A stretch of DNA of 64,000 nucleotides from Rhodococcus sp. Leaf278 (GCF_001426085.1 NZ_LMRR01000013.1:18548-82547); one strand, 5' to 3'; positions 25,048-34,886 are shown, counted from the first letter of the stretch. Translations and numbers: made by a program. The notes: a model not told the origin generated them from the letters alone.

Positions 25048-26556
25048 ATGGCTCGCGAACTCACACATTTCATCGGCGGTAAGCATGTCGCCGGCACGTC
25101 CGGAAAATTCGGGGACGTCTTCGATCCGAATACCGGCGAGGTGCAGGCCCGTGTACCTCTCGCCGATGTGTCCGAGGTCGAGGCTGCAATCGCCGACGCC
25201 GAACAGGCGCAGCGCGAGTGGGCCAAGTGGAACCCGCAGCGTCGCGCGCGGGTGCTCATGAAGTTCCTCGCGCTCGTCACCCGCGACATGGAGGAACTGG
25301 CGCGTCTGCTCTCGTCGGAGCACGGCAAGACCATCGCCGACGCCAAGGGTGACATCCAGCGTGGCGTCGAGGTCGTCGAATTCGCTGTCGGCGTACCGCA
25401 TCTGCTCAAGGGCGAGTACACCGAGGGTGCCGGCGGCGGCATCGACGTCTACTCGATGCGTCAGCCGCTGGGCGTCGTCGCCGGCATCACCCCGTTCAAC
25501 TTCCCCGCAATGATTCCGCTGTGGAAGGCCGGCCCGGCGATCGCCTGCGGCAACGCGTTCATCCTCAAGCCCTCCGAACGCGACCCGTCCGTTCCGCTCA
25601 AGCTCGCCGAGCTGTTCCTGGAGGCAGGCCTGCCGCCGGGTGTGTTCAACGTCGTCAACGGCGGCAAGGATGCTGTCGACGTGCTGCTCACCGACGATCG
25701 GGTCAAGGCGATCGGTTTCGTCGGCTCGACGCCCATCGCCCAGTACATCTACGAGACGGCCGCTCAGCACGGCAAGCGCGCACAGTGCTTCGGTGGAGCC
25801 AAGAACCACGCATTGGTGATGCCCGATGCCGATCTCGACGAGGTCGCCGACGCGTTGCTCGGAGCCGCGTACGGTTCGGCCGGCGAGCGGTGCATGGCGA
25901 TTTCCGTCGCGGTTCCCGTCGGTGAGGAGACCGCAGATGCGTTGGTCGCCAAACTGACCGAGCGAGTGGCGAAGCTGAAGATCGGTCGCAGCGACGACGA
26001 GGACGCGGACTTCGGACCGCTCGTGGGCAGCGATGCGCTGAAGCGTGTCAACGATTACACCCAGATCGGTGTGGACGAGGGTGCCGAGCTGGTCGTCGAC
26101 GGGCGCGGTTTCAGCCTCGAGGGTCACGAAGGTGGATTCTTCGCGGGCGCAACACTGTTCGACAAGGTGACCACCGACATGCGGATCTACAAGGAAGAGA
26201 TCTTCGGACCTGTTCTGATCGTCGTCCGCGCGAAGGATTACGAGGACGCTCTGCGTCTGCCGACCGAACACGAGTACGGCAACGGCGTCTCGATCTTCAC
26301 CCGTGACGGCGACACCGCTCGCGACTTCTGCTCCCGCGTTCAGGTGGGCATGGTCGGGGTCAACGTGCCGATTCCGGTGCCGATCGCTTACCACACGTTC
26401 GGTGGTTGGAAGCGTTCGGGATTCGGTGATCTGAACCAGCACGGACCGGACTCGATCCGCTTCTACACCAAGACCAAGACCGTCACTCAGCGGTGGCCGT
26501 CGGGCACCAAGGAAGCAGCTGCACAGAATCACTTCGTCATCCCGAACATGGACTGA
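25048..26556 (+). CDS. mmsA: CoA-acylating methylmalonate-semialdehyde dehydrogenase
   Basis: 502 residues, the usual length. Aldehyde dehydrogenase fold with GVVAGITPFNFPAMIPLWK, KPSERDPSVPLKLAELFLEA, the NAD loop FVGSTPIAQYIYETAA and catalytic Cys in GSAGERCMAISVAV (near 286). It oxidises (methyl)malonate semialdehyde to propionyl-CoA or acetyl-CoA, releasing CO2. First gene of a five-gene valine operon. The same enzyme type can take malonate semialdehyde, the product expected from the beta-alanine aminotransferase at 1699, so the two loci may cooperate (inference). Confidence 0.94.
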   Translation: MARELTHFIGGKHVAGTSGKFGDVFDPNTGEVQARVPLADVSEVEAAIADAEQAQREWAKWNPQRRARVLMKFLALVTRDMEELARLLSSEHGKTIADAKGDIQRGVEVVEFAVGVPHLLKGEYTEGAGGGIDVYSMRQPLGVVAGITPFNFPAMIPLWKAGPAIACGNAFILKPSERDPSVPLKLAELFLEAGLPPGVFNVVNGGKDAVDVLLTDDRVKAIGFVGSTPIAQYIYETAAQHGKRAQCFGGAKNHALVMPDADLDEVADALLGAAYGSAGERCMAISVAVPVGEETADALVAKLTERVAKLKIGRSDDEDADFGPLVGSDALKRVNDYTQIGVDEGAELVVDGRGFSLEGHEGGFFAGATLFDKVTTDMRIYKEEIFGPVLIVVRAKDYEDALRLPTEHEYGNGVSIFTRDGDTARDFCSRVQVGMVGVNVPIPVPIAYHTFGGWKRSGFGDLNQHGPDSIRFYTKTKTVTQRWPSGTKEAAAQNHFVIPNMD

Positions 26557-26562
26557 TCGGTC

Positions 26563-27702
26563 ATGTTCACATTGAACGAGGACGAGCGTGCCATCAACGA
26601 CACCGCTCGCGAGTTCGCCGACGAACTTCTCGCACCGAACGCCGTCGAATGGGATCAGCAGAAGCATTTCCCGGTGGACGTGTTGCGCAAGGCCGCCGGT
26701 CTCGGGATGGGCGGCATCTACATTCGTGAGGACGTCGGTGGATCGGGCTTGACCCGAGTCGACGCCGTGCGCATCTTCGAGCAACTCGCCACCGGGGATC
26801 CGTCCATCGCGGCGTACATCTCCATCCACAACATGGTCGCGTGGATGATCGACACGTACGGCGACGACGAGCAACGGCAGCGTTGGCTTCCGGGCCTCTG
26901 TGCGATGGACCAGTTGGGGAGCTACTGCCTCACCGAACCCGGTGCCGGATCGGATGCGGCAAAGCTCGGAACCAAAGCCGTCCGCGACGGCGACGAGTAC
27001 GTGCTGGACGGCGTCAAGCAGTTCATCTCCGGCGCAGGCACATCCGAGGTGTACGTCGTCATGGCCCGCACCGGAGCTCCGGGTCCCCGCGGCATCTCGG
27101 CGTTCATCGTGCCGAAGGACACCGAAGGACTGTCGTTCGGCGCGAACGAGAAGAAGATGGGGTGGAACGCTCAACCCACCCGCCAGGTGATCCTCGAAGG
27201 TGCGCGCGTTCCGGCTGCCAACCTGCTCGGCAACGAGGGCGACGGATTTCGTATTGCGATGAACGGCCTCAACGGCGGACGCATCAACATCGCCGCGTGC
27301 TCGATCGGCGGCGCACAGTCCGCTCTCGACAAGGCAGTTGCTTACCTCGCCGACCGCAATGCATTCGGTGCGCGCCTGCTCGATTCGCAGGCCCTGCAGT
27401 TTCGGTTGGCGGATTTCAAGACCGAGCTCGAAGCTGCCCGAACTCTGCTGTGGCGAGCAGCGGACGGGTTGCAGAACAATGCAGCCGACAAGGTCGAACT
27501 GTGCGCGATGGCAAAGCGTTTCGGTACCGACACCGGATTCGAGGTCGCCAACGGTGCGCTGCAGCTGCTCGGCGGATACGGTTACCTCGCCGAGTACGGT
27601 GTCGAGAAGATCGTCCGTGACCTACGGGTCCACCAGATTCTGGAAGGTACCAACGAGATCATGCGCGTTGTCGTCGCTCGTTCGATCGTGGGTGCGGCGT
27701 GA
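26563..27702 (+). CDS. Acyl-CoA dehydrogenase, isobutyryl-CoA type
   Basis: 379 residues, ATG six bases after the mmsA stop. FAD-dependent fold: YCLTEPGAGSDAAKLGTKAV, FISGAGTSEVYVVMART, KKMGWNAQPTRQV, and the C-terminal QLLGGYGYLAEYGVEKIVRDL followed by ILEGTNEIMR, where the catalytic Glu lies. In this operon it should convert isobutyryl-CoA to methacrylyl-CoA and pass electrons to ETF. The start of the next gene overlaps its stop. Confidence 0.9.
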   Translation: MFTLNEDERAINDTAREFADELLAPNAVEWDQQKHFPVDVLRKAAGLGMGGIYIREDVGGSGLTRVDAVRIFEQLATGDPSIAAYISIHNMVAWMIDTYGDDEQRQRWLPGLCAMDQLGSYCLTEPGAGSDAAKLGTKAVRDGDEYVLDGVKQFISGAGTSEVYVVMARTGAPGPRGISAFIVPKDTEGLSFGANEKKMGWNAQPTRQVILEGARVPAANLLGNEGDGFRIAMNGLNGGRINIAACSIGGAQSALDKAVAYLADRNAFGARLLDSQALQFRLADFKTELEAARTLLWRAADGLQNNAADKVELCAMAKRFGTDTGFEVANGALQLLGGYGYLAEYGVEKIVRDLRVHQILEGTNEIMRVVVARSIVGAA

Positions 27703-28757
27703 GTGACGTCCTCCTGGAGGTGTCCGGAGGGATCGGTCGGATCACCCTCAACCGCCCCAAGGCCATCAACGCCCTCTCACACTCGATGGTGCAGCAGATA
27801 GCTCCGACGTTGGCGCAGTGGGCAACCGACGACACCGTCGACGCCGTCCTGTTGACCGGTGCCGGTGAGCGGGGGCTGTGCGCCGGTGGGGATATCGTCT
27901 CGATCTATCACGACGCGAAAGACGGAGGCAGCGGCAGTATGGACTTCTGGCGCGACGAGTACGTCCTCAATGCCGCGATCGCTCGGTTCCCCAAGCCCTT
28001 CGTTGCCATCATGGACGGCATCGTCATGGGCGGCGGCGTCGGTCTCTCGGCACATGCCAACACTCGCATCGTCACCGAGCGTTCCAAGATCGCGATGCCC
28101 GAGGTCGGAATCGGCTTCGTTCCGGATGTCGGTGGCACGTATTTGCTTTCGCGTGCACCGGGCGAGATCGGCACCCATTTTGCGCTCACGACGGCGCGGA
28201 TGAACGCGGCCGACGCCATCGCGATCGGCTTCGCCGATCACTACATCCCGTCGGAGAAGCTCGAGGAGTTCTACACCGCCCTCGAGACGGTCAGTGTCGG
28301 AGAAGCCGTCGCGACGTTCAGCGAGTCGGCCCCGGAATCCGCCATTGCTGCTCAGCAGGAGTGGATCGACGAGTGCTATGCCGGTGATGACATCCAGGGC
28401 ATCGTCGACGCTCTGGCCGCATCGTCGGTGCCGGAGGCACAGCAGGCCGCGAAGGACATCGTGTCCAAATCGCCGGTGTCGCTCGCGGTGACGCTGCGGT
28501 CGCTCCGGCGGGCGGCGACGCTGCCTTCCCTCGAGGCCGTGCTCGACGAGGAGTACCGAGTGTCGGTAGCCTCGCTGAGCAGTCATGATCTGGTCGAGGG
28601 GATTCGGGCGCAGGTAGTCGAGAAGGATCGCAATCCCCAGTGGCAACCGGCCACATCGGCGGACGTCACCACCGAGGATATCGACCGATACTTCGCGCCC
28701 TTGGGGGACTCCGAACTCGGTCTGTCGAAAGCACACACAGAAGGTGAGCAGTCATGA
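27699..28757 (+). CDS. 3-hydroxyisobutyryl-CoA hydrolase
   Basis: 352 residues from GTG 27699, overlapping the dehydrogenase stop (GTGA). Crotonase fold: [34 protein letters not shown] forming the oxyanion hole, and DGIVMGGGVGLSAHANTRI. It is longer than a hydratase (about 260 residues), with the extra C-terminal part typical of HIBCH proteins, e.g. SPVSLAVTLRSLRRA. It cleaves the CoA ester to free 3-hydroxyisobutyrate, a substrate of MmsB encoded next. Confidence 0.9.
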   Translation: MSDVLLEVSGGIGRITLNRPKAINALSHSMVQQIAPTLAQWATDDTVDAVLLTGAGERGLCAGGDIVSIYHDAKDGGSGSMDFWRDEYVLNAAIARFPKPFVAIMDGIVMGGGVGLSAHANTRIVTERSKIAMPEVGIGFVPDVGGTYLLSRAPGEIGTHFALTTARMNAADAIAIGFADHYIPSEKLEEFYTALETVSVGEAVATFSESAPESAIAAQQEWIDECYAGDDIQGIVDALAASSVPEAQQAAKDIVSKSPVSLAVTLRSLRRAATLPSLEAVLDEEYRVSVASLSSHDLVEGIRAQVVEKDRNPQWQPATSADVTTEDIDRYFAPLGDSELGLSKAHTEGEQS

Positions 28758-29662
28758 GCGAGAAGACGATCGGCTTCATCGGTCTCGGCCATATGGGCGG
28801 ACCGATGGCCGCCAATCTGGCGGCGGCCGGCTACACGGTGCAGGGCTTCGATCTGGTGCCTGCGGCGCTCGAGCAGGCCACGAAGGACGGTGTCACCGTG
28901 GTGGAATCTGCAGTCGCGGCTGTGGCCGGAGCCGACATCGTGATCACCATGTTGCCGAACGGAAAACTGGTACTGGGGCTCTACGCCGACCTGCTTCCTG
29001 CTGCGGCACCGGGGACTCTGTTCATCGACTCGTCGACCATCGATGTCGCCGACGCGCACGCTGCGCACACATTGGTGCACGAGGCCGGACACCGCAGCCT
29101 CGACGCCCCGGTCTCGGGTGGTGTCGGGGGAGCGGCCGCAGGCACGCTCACGTTCATGGTCGGTGGTTCGGAGGACGATTTCGCCTCCGCCGCTGCCGTT
29201 CTCGACGTCATGGGCCGCAAGGTCGTGCACTGCGGACCGGCGGGCAACGGTCAGGCCGCCAAGATCTGCAACAACATGATTCTCGGCGTATCGATGATCG
29301 CCATCAGTGAGGCCTTCGTGCTGGGGGAAAAGCTGGGCCTGAGCAACCAGGCACTGTTCGACGTGGCGTCGACTGCGTCCGGTCAGTGCTGGGCGCTCAC
29401 CACGAACTGCCCGGTGCCCGGTCCGGTTCCGACGAGCCCCGCCAACAACGAGTACAAGCCCGGATTTGCTGCGGCACTCATGGACAAGGACCTTGGTCTG
29501 GCGGCGAATGCGCTGCGCGACAACGGGGTCGAGGGAGTCCTCGGTCTGCGCGCAGCCGAACTCTACGCGCGGTTCAAGGAAACGTCCGGCGGGGGAACCG
29601 ACGTGGACTTCTCCGGGATCATCAACGACATCCGCGAACGCTCGAACGGAGCAGCCCAGTGA
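28754..29662 (+). CDS. mmsB: 3-hydroxyisobutyrate dehydrogenase
   Basis: 302 residues, ATGA overlap with the upstream gene. N-terminal dinucleotide motif [42 protein letters not shown] substrate loop, and [17 protein letters not shown] carrying the catalytic Lys. It oxidises 3-hydroxyisobutyrate to methylmalonate semialdehyde, the substrate of MmsA. Overlaps the next gene by GTGA. Confidence 0.93.
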   Translation: MSEKTIGFIGLGHMGGPMAANLAAAGYTVQGFDLVPAALEQATKDGVTVVESAVAAVAGADIVITMLPNGKLVLGLYADLLPAAAPGTLFIDSSTIDVADAHAAHTLVHEAGHRSLDAPVSGGVGGAAAGTLTFMVGGSEDDFASAAAVLDVMGRKVVHCGPAGNGQAAKICNNMILGVSMIAISEAFVLGEKLGLSNQALFDVASTASGQCWALTTNCPVPGPVPTSPANNEYKPGFAAALMDKDLGLAANALRDNGVEGVLGLRAAELYARFKETSGGGTDVDFSGIINDIRERSNGAAQ

Positions 29663-30435
29663 CCGACTACGAAACCATCCTGCTCGAACGCCGGGGACGC
29701 GTCGGCATCATCACGCTCAACCGCCCGAAGGCGTTGAATGCGCTCAACTCCCAGTTGATGCGCGAGGTCGTCGCGGTGGTCGAGGAGCTCGATGCCGACT
29801 CCGAGATCGGTGCCATCCTGATCACCGGGTCCGAGCGAGCCTTCGCGGCCGGTGCAGACATCAAAGAAATGCAGCCCAAGTCGTACATGGACGTGTACCT
29901 CGACGACTTCTTCGCGGCGTGGGATCGATTGGCATCGGCACGGACGCCGTTGATTGCGGCGGTGTCCGGCTATGCACTCGGCGGAGGGTGCGAACTGGCA
30001 ATGCTGTGCGATGTGCTGATTGCCTCGGACACAGCGGTCTTCGGGCAACCCGAGATCAAGCTGGGCGTGATTCCCGGGATCGGCGGGTCGCAGCGGTTGA
30101 CGCGGGCGGTGGGCAAGGCCAAGGCCATGGAAATGTGCCTGACCGGTCGCAACATGAAGGTCGACGAAGCCGAGCGCGCAGGGCTCGTCTCGCGCATCGT
30201 GCCGGCTGCGGACCTCCTCGAGGACGCCATCGCAACCGCGACCACCATTGCCGAGATGTCGCTCCCGATCACCATGATGGCAAAGCAAGCCGTGAACCGA
30301 TCGTTCGAGTCGAGTCTGAGCGAGGGCGTTCTGTTCGAGCGCCGCGTGTTCCATTCGACGTTTGCTACGGAGGATCAGAAGGAAGGCATGTCGGCTTTCA
30401 TCGAGAAGCGCACGCCCAACTTCCAGCACCGCTAG
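29659..30435 (+). CDS. Enoyl-CoA hydratase
   Basis: 258 residues from GTG 29659 within the mmsB stop. Crotonase fold with [48 protein letters not shown] (near 103-117) and [20 protein letters not shown]; both Glu residues expected for hydration are present in the last two blocks. In this operon it would add water to methacrylyl-CoA. Its length and motifs are also those of a general short-chain enoyl-CoA hydratase (EchA8-like). Confidence 0.9.
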   Translation: MTDYETILLERRGRVGIITLNRPKALNALNSQLMREVVAVVEELDADSEIGAILITGSERAFAAGADIKEMQPKSYMDVYLDDFFAAWDRLASARTPLIAAVSGYALGGGCELAMLCDVLIASDTAVFGQPEIKLGVIPGIGGSQRLTRAVGKAKAMEMCLTGRNMKVDEAERAGLVSRIVPAADLLEDAIATATTIAEMSLPITMMAKQAVNRSFESSLSEGVLFERRVFHSTFATEDQKEGMSAFIEKRTPNFQHR

Positions 30436-30487
30436 CGCTCCACGCTTGCTCTCGGGTCGTTCCGCGGGCTCCACTCCCGGGGTTGTC

Positions 30488-31312
30488 CTACCTGTCGGGG
30501 GACAGGAGGGCAGCCCCGCGGGCCGAGACCAGCTCGGGCATCGTCGGCACCAGCGTCGTCAGACCGGTCCGCAACTCCAACGACCGCGCGATCGAGGTGA
30601 TGTTCGCGCCGCCGCCGACCACGACGATGGACTGCGGTCTGGCTCCGGATAATTCGATGGTCTGATCGACGAGCATGCCCGCGTACCGCACGGGGCCGGC
30701 AATCAGATCGTCGAAGTCGCGCCGCGTCAGCACGTGGCGCGCGGTCCCGGACGGGTCCGCCGTACTGACGACGGAGTCGACGCTCAGTTGCTCCTTGATG
30801 GATCGGCTGGCGTCGATTCCGAGGCGAACCCCGTTGGCGGAGAGCAGTCTACGGACCGAGTGATCGAGATCGTCTCCGCAGAACGTGGATGTACGACGCG
30901 TCATCAGCGTCCGAGACGACGCGAGATCGATGACGGTGACCGTGGTTCCAGTGCTGCCGATATCGCACAATACGGTGACGCCGTGGTTCGGTACCAGCCC
31001 GATGAACCGTAGGTAGCGCACTTGCGCAGCGGTTTCCGGTACGAGTGACGCCGTGCGGGCTGTGCCGCGGGTGGCGACCGAGCCGGGATCGGTGGCAACT
31101 CGGTACGCGATGGCCGAGAATTGCACCGGCAGCGACATCGTCGCAGCAATGGAGTGGATAGCGTCGACTCCGGTGGCGATCGTCGTGGCCAACGGTTGGC
31201 CTGGCGCGCGGCGGACCGTTCTCGACACGATCGGTGTGCGATGTGGACTGTCCAGATACGTCAGAATTGCACGTGCACCGTGTGCACCCGCTCCGACCCC
31301 CAACACCAGCAC
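30488..31312 (-). CDS. Compact Hsp70-like (actin ATPase fold) protein without substrate domain
   Basis: 274 residues, half the size of DnaK. Matches to the Hsp70 nucleotide domain: VTVLCDIGSTGTTVTVID (phosphate 2-like), RTSTFCGDDLDHSVRRLL (DnaK GGDDFD helix), and SIVVVGGGANITSIARSL (adenosine site). The N-terminal phosphate loop, GIDLGTTNS in DnaK, is here VLGVGAGAHGARAIL. There is no peptide-binding domain. It may be an ATP-dependent regulator or a non-catalytic relative. Lies 98 bases downstream of the marR stop, same strand. Confidence 0.7.
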   Translation of the reverse strand: MLVLGVGAGAHGARAILTYLDSPHRTPIVSRTVRRAPGQPLATTIATGVDAIHSIAATMSLPVQFSAIAYRVATDPGSVATRGTARTASLVPETAAQVRYLRFIGLVPNHGVTVLCDIGSTGTTVTVIDLASSRTLMTRRTSTFCGDDLDHSVRRLLSANGVRLGIDASRSIKEQLSVDSVVSTADPSGTARHVLTRRDFDDLIAGPVRYAGMLVDQTIELSGARPQSIVVVGGGANITSIARSLELRTGLTTLVPTMPELVSARGAALLSPDR

Positions 31313-31410
31313 CCGCCCCGCCCTTCGACAGATCTGCCTCGCCTTGCGCGCAGTGCCATTTCACCACGAACGGTACGGGTGTTCCATTTACTTGTGACGA
31401 GTCACGATCA

Positions 31411-31956
31411 TTATCGAAACGATGTGGTGATGTCATCACTGTCGAAATCGCCTGCATCCGAACGTAGTTCCGCAAGGATGCGAACCAGAGCCATCAGCTT
31501 GTCGCGCGCGAGCCCGGGCTTGGCGAATACCAGCGTGTTCAGGCGTTCGGTGGCTTCGACCGCCAACGTGCGCCCCTGCTCGGTGATTTCGACCAAGGTG
31601 GTCCGTCGATCGCTGGGATGGGGAATGCGACGCACGTAGCCGACGGATTCGAGTCGGTCCACCGCATTGGTCACACTGGTGGGGTGCACCTGCAGACGAG
31701 CACTGGCCTTCGCCATCGGTAACGCGCCGTTCTTGGTGAACGTCAACAACGTCAGCAGTTCGTACCGCGAAAAGGTCAGTCCCGTCGGCTTCAACGCTTC
31801 CTCGACTCGTGCCAGCATGATCTGCTGTGCGCGCATGAGCGAGGTGACAGCGGCCATACCGTCGGCGGCATCGGACCACCCGTGCTTGGTCCACTGACGG
31901 TGAGCCTCTGCAATGGGGTCGAGGGGAAGAGGCGACGGTGCTGGCATACAGACCAT
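31411..31956 (-). CDS. MarR family transcriptional regulator
   Basis: 181 residues from a GTG or ATG near 31956 (an internal ATG three codons later also fits). Winged helix with LTFSRYELLTLLTFTKNGALPMAKASARLQVHPTSV in segments and the wing DRLESVGYVRRIPHPSDRRTTLVEITEQG, diagnostic for MarR. Such dimers usually respond to phenolic ligands or oxidants and control adjacent genes; here both neighbours are on the same strand and the target is not clear. Only 26 bases separate it from the DUF2254 stop, so co-transcription is plausible. Confidence 0.9.
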   Translation of the reverse strand: MVCMPAPSPLPLDPIAEAHRQWTKHGWSDAADGMAAVTSLMRAQQIMLARVEEALKPTGLTFSRYELLTLLTFTKNGALPMAKASARLQVHPTSVTNAVDRLESVGYVRRIPHPSDRRTTLVEITEQGRTLAVEATERLNTLVFAKPGLARDKLMALVRILAELRSDAGDFDSDDITTSFR

Positions 31957-31982
31957 CCTCCCACGGTGTCCGGTTCGCGCGT

Positions 31983-33326
31983 CTACCGAATGACGGTGCG
32001 AACTACAGCGAGTGGCACTCGATCGGTGATCGCTGCTCGGGTCCGCGAAATCTGCTCGCGGGCATCGGCTGTGCGCGCAATGTCGGTCTCGTCAGCGGTC
32101 AGGGCTGCATCCAACAGACTCAGTTGAGCCAGCACGGAGTCGACATCGGCGGTGGAGCGCGCCGCACGACCGACCCTCTCGGCGAGGCGGATTCCGGCCT
32201 GGACCACCATGGGACTGCCGGTTCCGTAGATGCGCACTGCATCGAGCGCATGGTCGATCAGTACCGAGGCGGACACCCGCTGAACTATCAATCGCACCGG
32301 TCCGTCGGTTCCGCGCCGTCCGAGCAAGGGTGTCGGCCGTTGGACCAGAGACACGAGTCCGACGGAGAGATCGTCGATGGCGTTGCGTGCCGTGTAGGGA
32401 TCGTTGACTCCGGTGGACAGTGCCCGGACTGCCATTTCTGTCATCTGCTCGACTGCGAACGCGATGTCGTGGCGAGGCGTCCTGCTGGTGCCGATGTCGA
32501 AAGACCCACGGACGCGGTCGATCGATTCGGCGGAGATGTCGGCCGAACGGTCGGCAAGGATGTCGACGAGCGGCTCACCGGAGACGACGTGGTCGCCCGG
32601 TACCCGATGAGTCTCGATCAGCGTGCCGTTGTCGGTCGCGATGCCGAGCAGCGCGTCCTCGTCGATGTCGATGATCACCCCGGATGTCTCGGCCAGCACC
32701 GTCACGTAGACAGGTGGTTTCGAGATGTCGTCTATCGATGCGGCGTCGTCGGGACGATCGGTCGGATAGAGGGAGTCGACGGATTCCGACAACTCGTCGC
32801 GAACCCTCGCGGACAGGGTGGCCACCTGAATCGACTGCGCGATGTGATGGATGAAGTAGACGAGAACGCCCACGTCGACCACGGCAAGCGCCACGGCAAC
32901 GTTGACGGCAATGTCCGGGACGAACACCGAACCGTCGGATTCGATCGATCGGATCGAGCGCAGGACCATCAGCGAGTAGAGGAACGTCGCCCCGAAGATG
33001 CCGAGCACCACCTGATTGCCGCGGTCGGCCATGAAGTTTCGCACCAGGCGAGGACCGTAGGACGAACTGGCCGTGGCGAGAACGGAGATGGTGATCGAGA
33101 ACGACGTCGCGGCCACGCCCAACATCGACCCGCCGATCGCACCGAGAATATCCCGGCTGCCGCTGGCCCCGACGTGATAGAGCAATGAACCCGTCAGGTC
33201 TATGCGGGTGTCGAGTACGTACCGGTCGAGGCTGACGAGTGCTTGCGCGAGCAGAAGCGCTAGAACTCCGAGGACAGCAGGAATGAACCAGAACGACTCC
33301 CGCAACTTCGCCATGTATTCCTTCAC
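31983..33326 (-). CDS. DUF2254 family membrane protein
   Basis: 447 residues. Four transmembrane helices in the first 160 residues (FWFIPAVLGVLALLLAQAL, MLGVAATSFSITISVLATA, VVLGIFGATFLYSLMVL, VNVAVALAVVDVGVLVYFI) followed by a large soluble C-terminal domain. SMLGVAATSFSITISVLATASSSYGPRL is the DUF2254 core, read here in parts. No enzymatic motif is visible. Function unknown; a channel or mechanosensory role has been suspected for such layouts but cannot be shown here. Confidence 0.82.
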   Translation of the reverse strand: MKEYMAKLRESFWFIPAVLGVLALLLAQALVSLDRYVLDTRIDLTGSLLYHVGASGSRDILGAIGGSMLGVAATSFSITISVLATASSSYGPRLVRNFMADRGNQVVLGIFGATFLYSLMVLRSIRSIESDGSVFVPDIAVNVAVALAVVDVGVLVYFIHHIAQSIQVATLSARVRDELSESVDSLYPTDRPDDAASIDDISKPPVYVTVLAETSGVIIDIDEDALLGIATDNGTLIETHRVPGDHVVSGEPLVDILADRSADISAESIDRVRGSFDIGTSRTPRHDIAFAVEQMTEMAVRALSTGVNDPYTARNAIDDLSVGLVSLVQRPTPLLGRRGTDGPVRLIVQRVSASVLIDHALDAVRIYGTGSPMVVQAGIRLAERVGRAARSTADVDSVLAQLSLLDAALTADETDIARTADAREQISRTRAAITDRVPLAVVRTVIR

Positions 33327-33387
33327 GTGGACAGTCTGCCCCAGCGTGTCCGAATCAACCCTCCGGCGCCGAGTCGTCGATGTCGCG

Positions 33388-33975
33388 TCAGGCCAACAGT
33401 GCGGGTTTTCGTGCCACGGTGACAGCCCACTCCGCGTCGTCGCGCCAGGGCCGCAGATCCCACGTCGCGAAACGATGTTCGACGGCGAAACCGACCGCGG
33501 CCAAATCTGCGTCCAGTGCGGCGACGGTGTAGTCGCGATCGGTGGCGAATCCGGTGACGAACACTCCTCCGTCCGTGAGATGTGCCCAGATGCGTTCCAG
33601 CGCTTGCCGTTCGGTGCCCGGTTCCATGTAGACGATAACGTTGCCTGCTGCGACTGCTGCGTCGAATGTCCGTCCGAGATTCAGCGTCGTCAGATCAGCG
33701 ATGTGCACGTCGAGTTCTGGACGTGCTCGCGCGGCCTCGGCCAGAACCGGATCGAGATCCACTGCGGTCACTCGGTGTCCGCGGCGAGCCAATTCGGCAC
33801 CGAGTCGGCCGGTGCCGCATCCGGCATCGAGAATGCTCGACGCGGGGGAGACCAACGCGTCGACCATGCGGGCCTCGCCGTGCAGATCCACGCCGCGTTC
33901 GGCCAGGCTGTCGAATCGCTCGATGTAGCGCTTGGAATCGTCGGCTGAGTTTTCGGTTTGCCAGCGTGTGGTCAT
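33388..33975 (-). CDS. Class I SAM-dependent methyltransferase
   Basis: 195 residues. Rossmann methyltransferase core: motif I ILDAGCGTGRLGAELARRG (near 48-66), acidic VTAVDLDPVLAEAA binding the ribose, ADLTTLNLGRTFDAAVAAGN. ERFDSLAERGVDLHGEARMVDAL at the start is a recurring block of a small actinobacterial subfamily. The substrate cannot be predicted. Stands between DUF2254 and a coiled-coil gene, all on the minus strand. Confidence 0.88.
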   Translation of the reverse strand: MTTRWQTENSADDSKRYIERFDSLAERGVDLHGEARMVDALVSPASSILDAGCGTGRLGAELARRGHRVTAVDLDPVLAEAARARPELDVHIADLTTLNLGRTFDAAVAAGNVIVYMEPGTERQALERIWAHLTDGGVFVTGFATDRDYTVAALDADLAAVGFAVEHRFATWDLRPWRDDAEWAVTVARKPALLA

Positions 33976-33989
33976 GCCGCCAGGGTAGG

Positions 33990-34886
33990 TCAGTTCGATT
34001 TTTCGACGGCTGCCCGGGCTTCGGCCACGCGTGCCTTGGCGGCCTCGAGTGCCTCCGCCGCCGACTCGGCCTGCGCGACGCTTGTTCTCTCCGCTGCTCG
34101 CGCAGCCTTCGCTCTGGCTTTGGCGGCCTCCAGCTCGGCTTCTATCCTCTCGACTTCTCCTGTGGCGCTGCGTCGTTCGGACGCGGCACGTTCTGTGTCG
34201 GAGTCAGCAGTGTCGGCCGCATCGCGTGCGGTATCGAACGCGGTTTCGGCAGCGTCGAGTTCGGCGACCAATCGATTCTGTTCGGCCTCGCGCAGCTGAT
34301 CGGACTCCGCTGCGGACTCGGGTACGTCATCGGCAGTGTCCGGTACATCGTCGGTCTCGGTCTCGTCCTCGGGAGGCTCCGGAACCAGCGACAGCAGCGC
34401 CGGCCCGAAGCCGCTGTAGGTTTCGGCCGTGACGGTTCGGCCCGCCCGCACGCGGTCGCGAATCTCGGAATCGGCCATCGCCGCGTTCAAGGTGTTGCCG
34501 ATCTCGCGCGCAGCATTGTCGCCGACGGTCACTCCGAGCTCGCGCCCCAGGGAGATTGCCTTGTCCGTCAGTGCGCGTATCGAAGTGCTTCGAGCAGTGG
34601 ACAATTCGCGCAGACGGGAGCCGTCGCCGCGCTGCTGAGCTCGTTCGAGCTGCTCGCCGACCTCGAACAGTTCCGACAGGGCAGATTCGTCTCGACGGGC
34701 AAGGCCGTTGACCAACCACGCAACGACCGTCGGCTTACGGAGGGCACCGATCCGTTTGCTGCCGGCTTTGTCGCCGGCCTTCTTGAACTGGGCGACGTAC
34801 GCAGAGCGATGCGAGACGAAATCGGTGGGAGGGAGCGAATACAGGTCGTCGACAACCGTGTCGATGTGGGGGAGATCCTCGGACAT
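33990..34886 (-). CDS. Hypothetical coiled-coil protein
   Basis: 298 residues from ATG 34886. The N-terminal 170 residues form a predicted globular helical domain (LYSLPPTDFVSHRSAYVAQFKKAG, ALRKPTVVAWLVNGLAR). An acidic linker (PEPPEDETETDDVPDTADD) leads into a long Ala/Glu/Arg-rich coiled coil from about 205 to the end, ending EARAAVEKSN. No signal peptide. I recognise similar hypothetical proteins in Actinobacteria but no function. Confidence 0.8.
   Translation of the reverse strand: MSEDLPHIDTVVDDLYSLPPTDFVSHRSAYVAQFKKAGDKAGSKRIGALRKPTVVAWLVNGLARRDESALSELFEVGEQLERAQQRGDGSRLRELSTARSTSIRALTDKAISLGRELGVTVGDNAAREIGNTLNAAMADSEIRDRVRAGRTVTAETYSGFGPALLSLVPEPPEDETETDDVPDTADDVPESAAESDQLREAEQNRLVAELDAAETAFDTARDAADTADSDTERAASERRSATGEVERIEAELEAAKARAKAARAAERTSVAQAESAAEALEAAKARVAEARAAVEKSN

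Noticed and set aside
24982..27174. 730-codon open frame on the minus strand
   Set aside because: Antisense to mmsA and the acyl-CoA dehydrogenase; His/Val/Asp-rich shadow composition.
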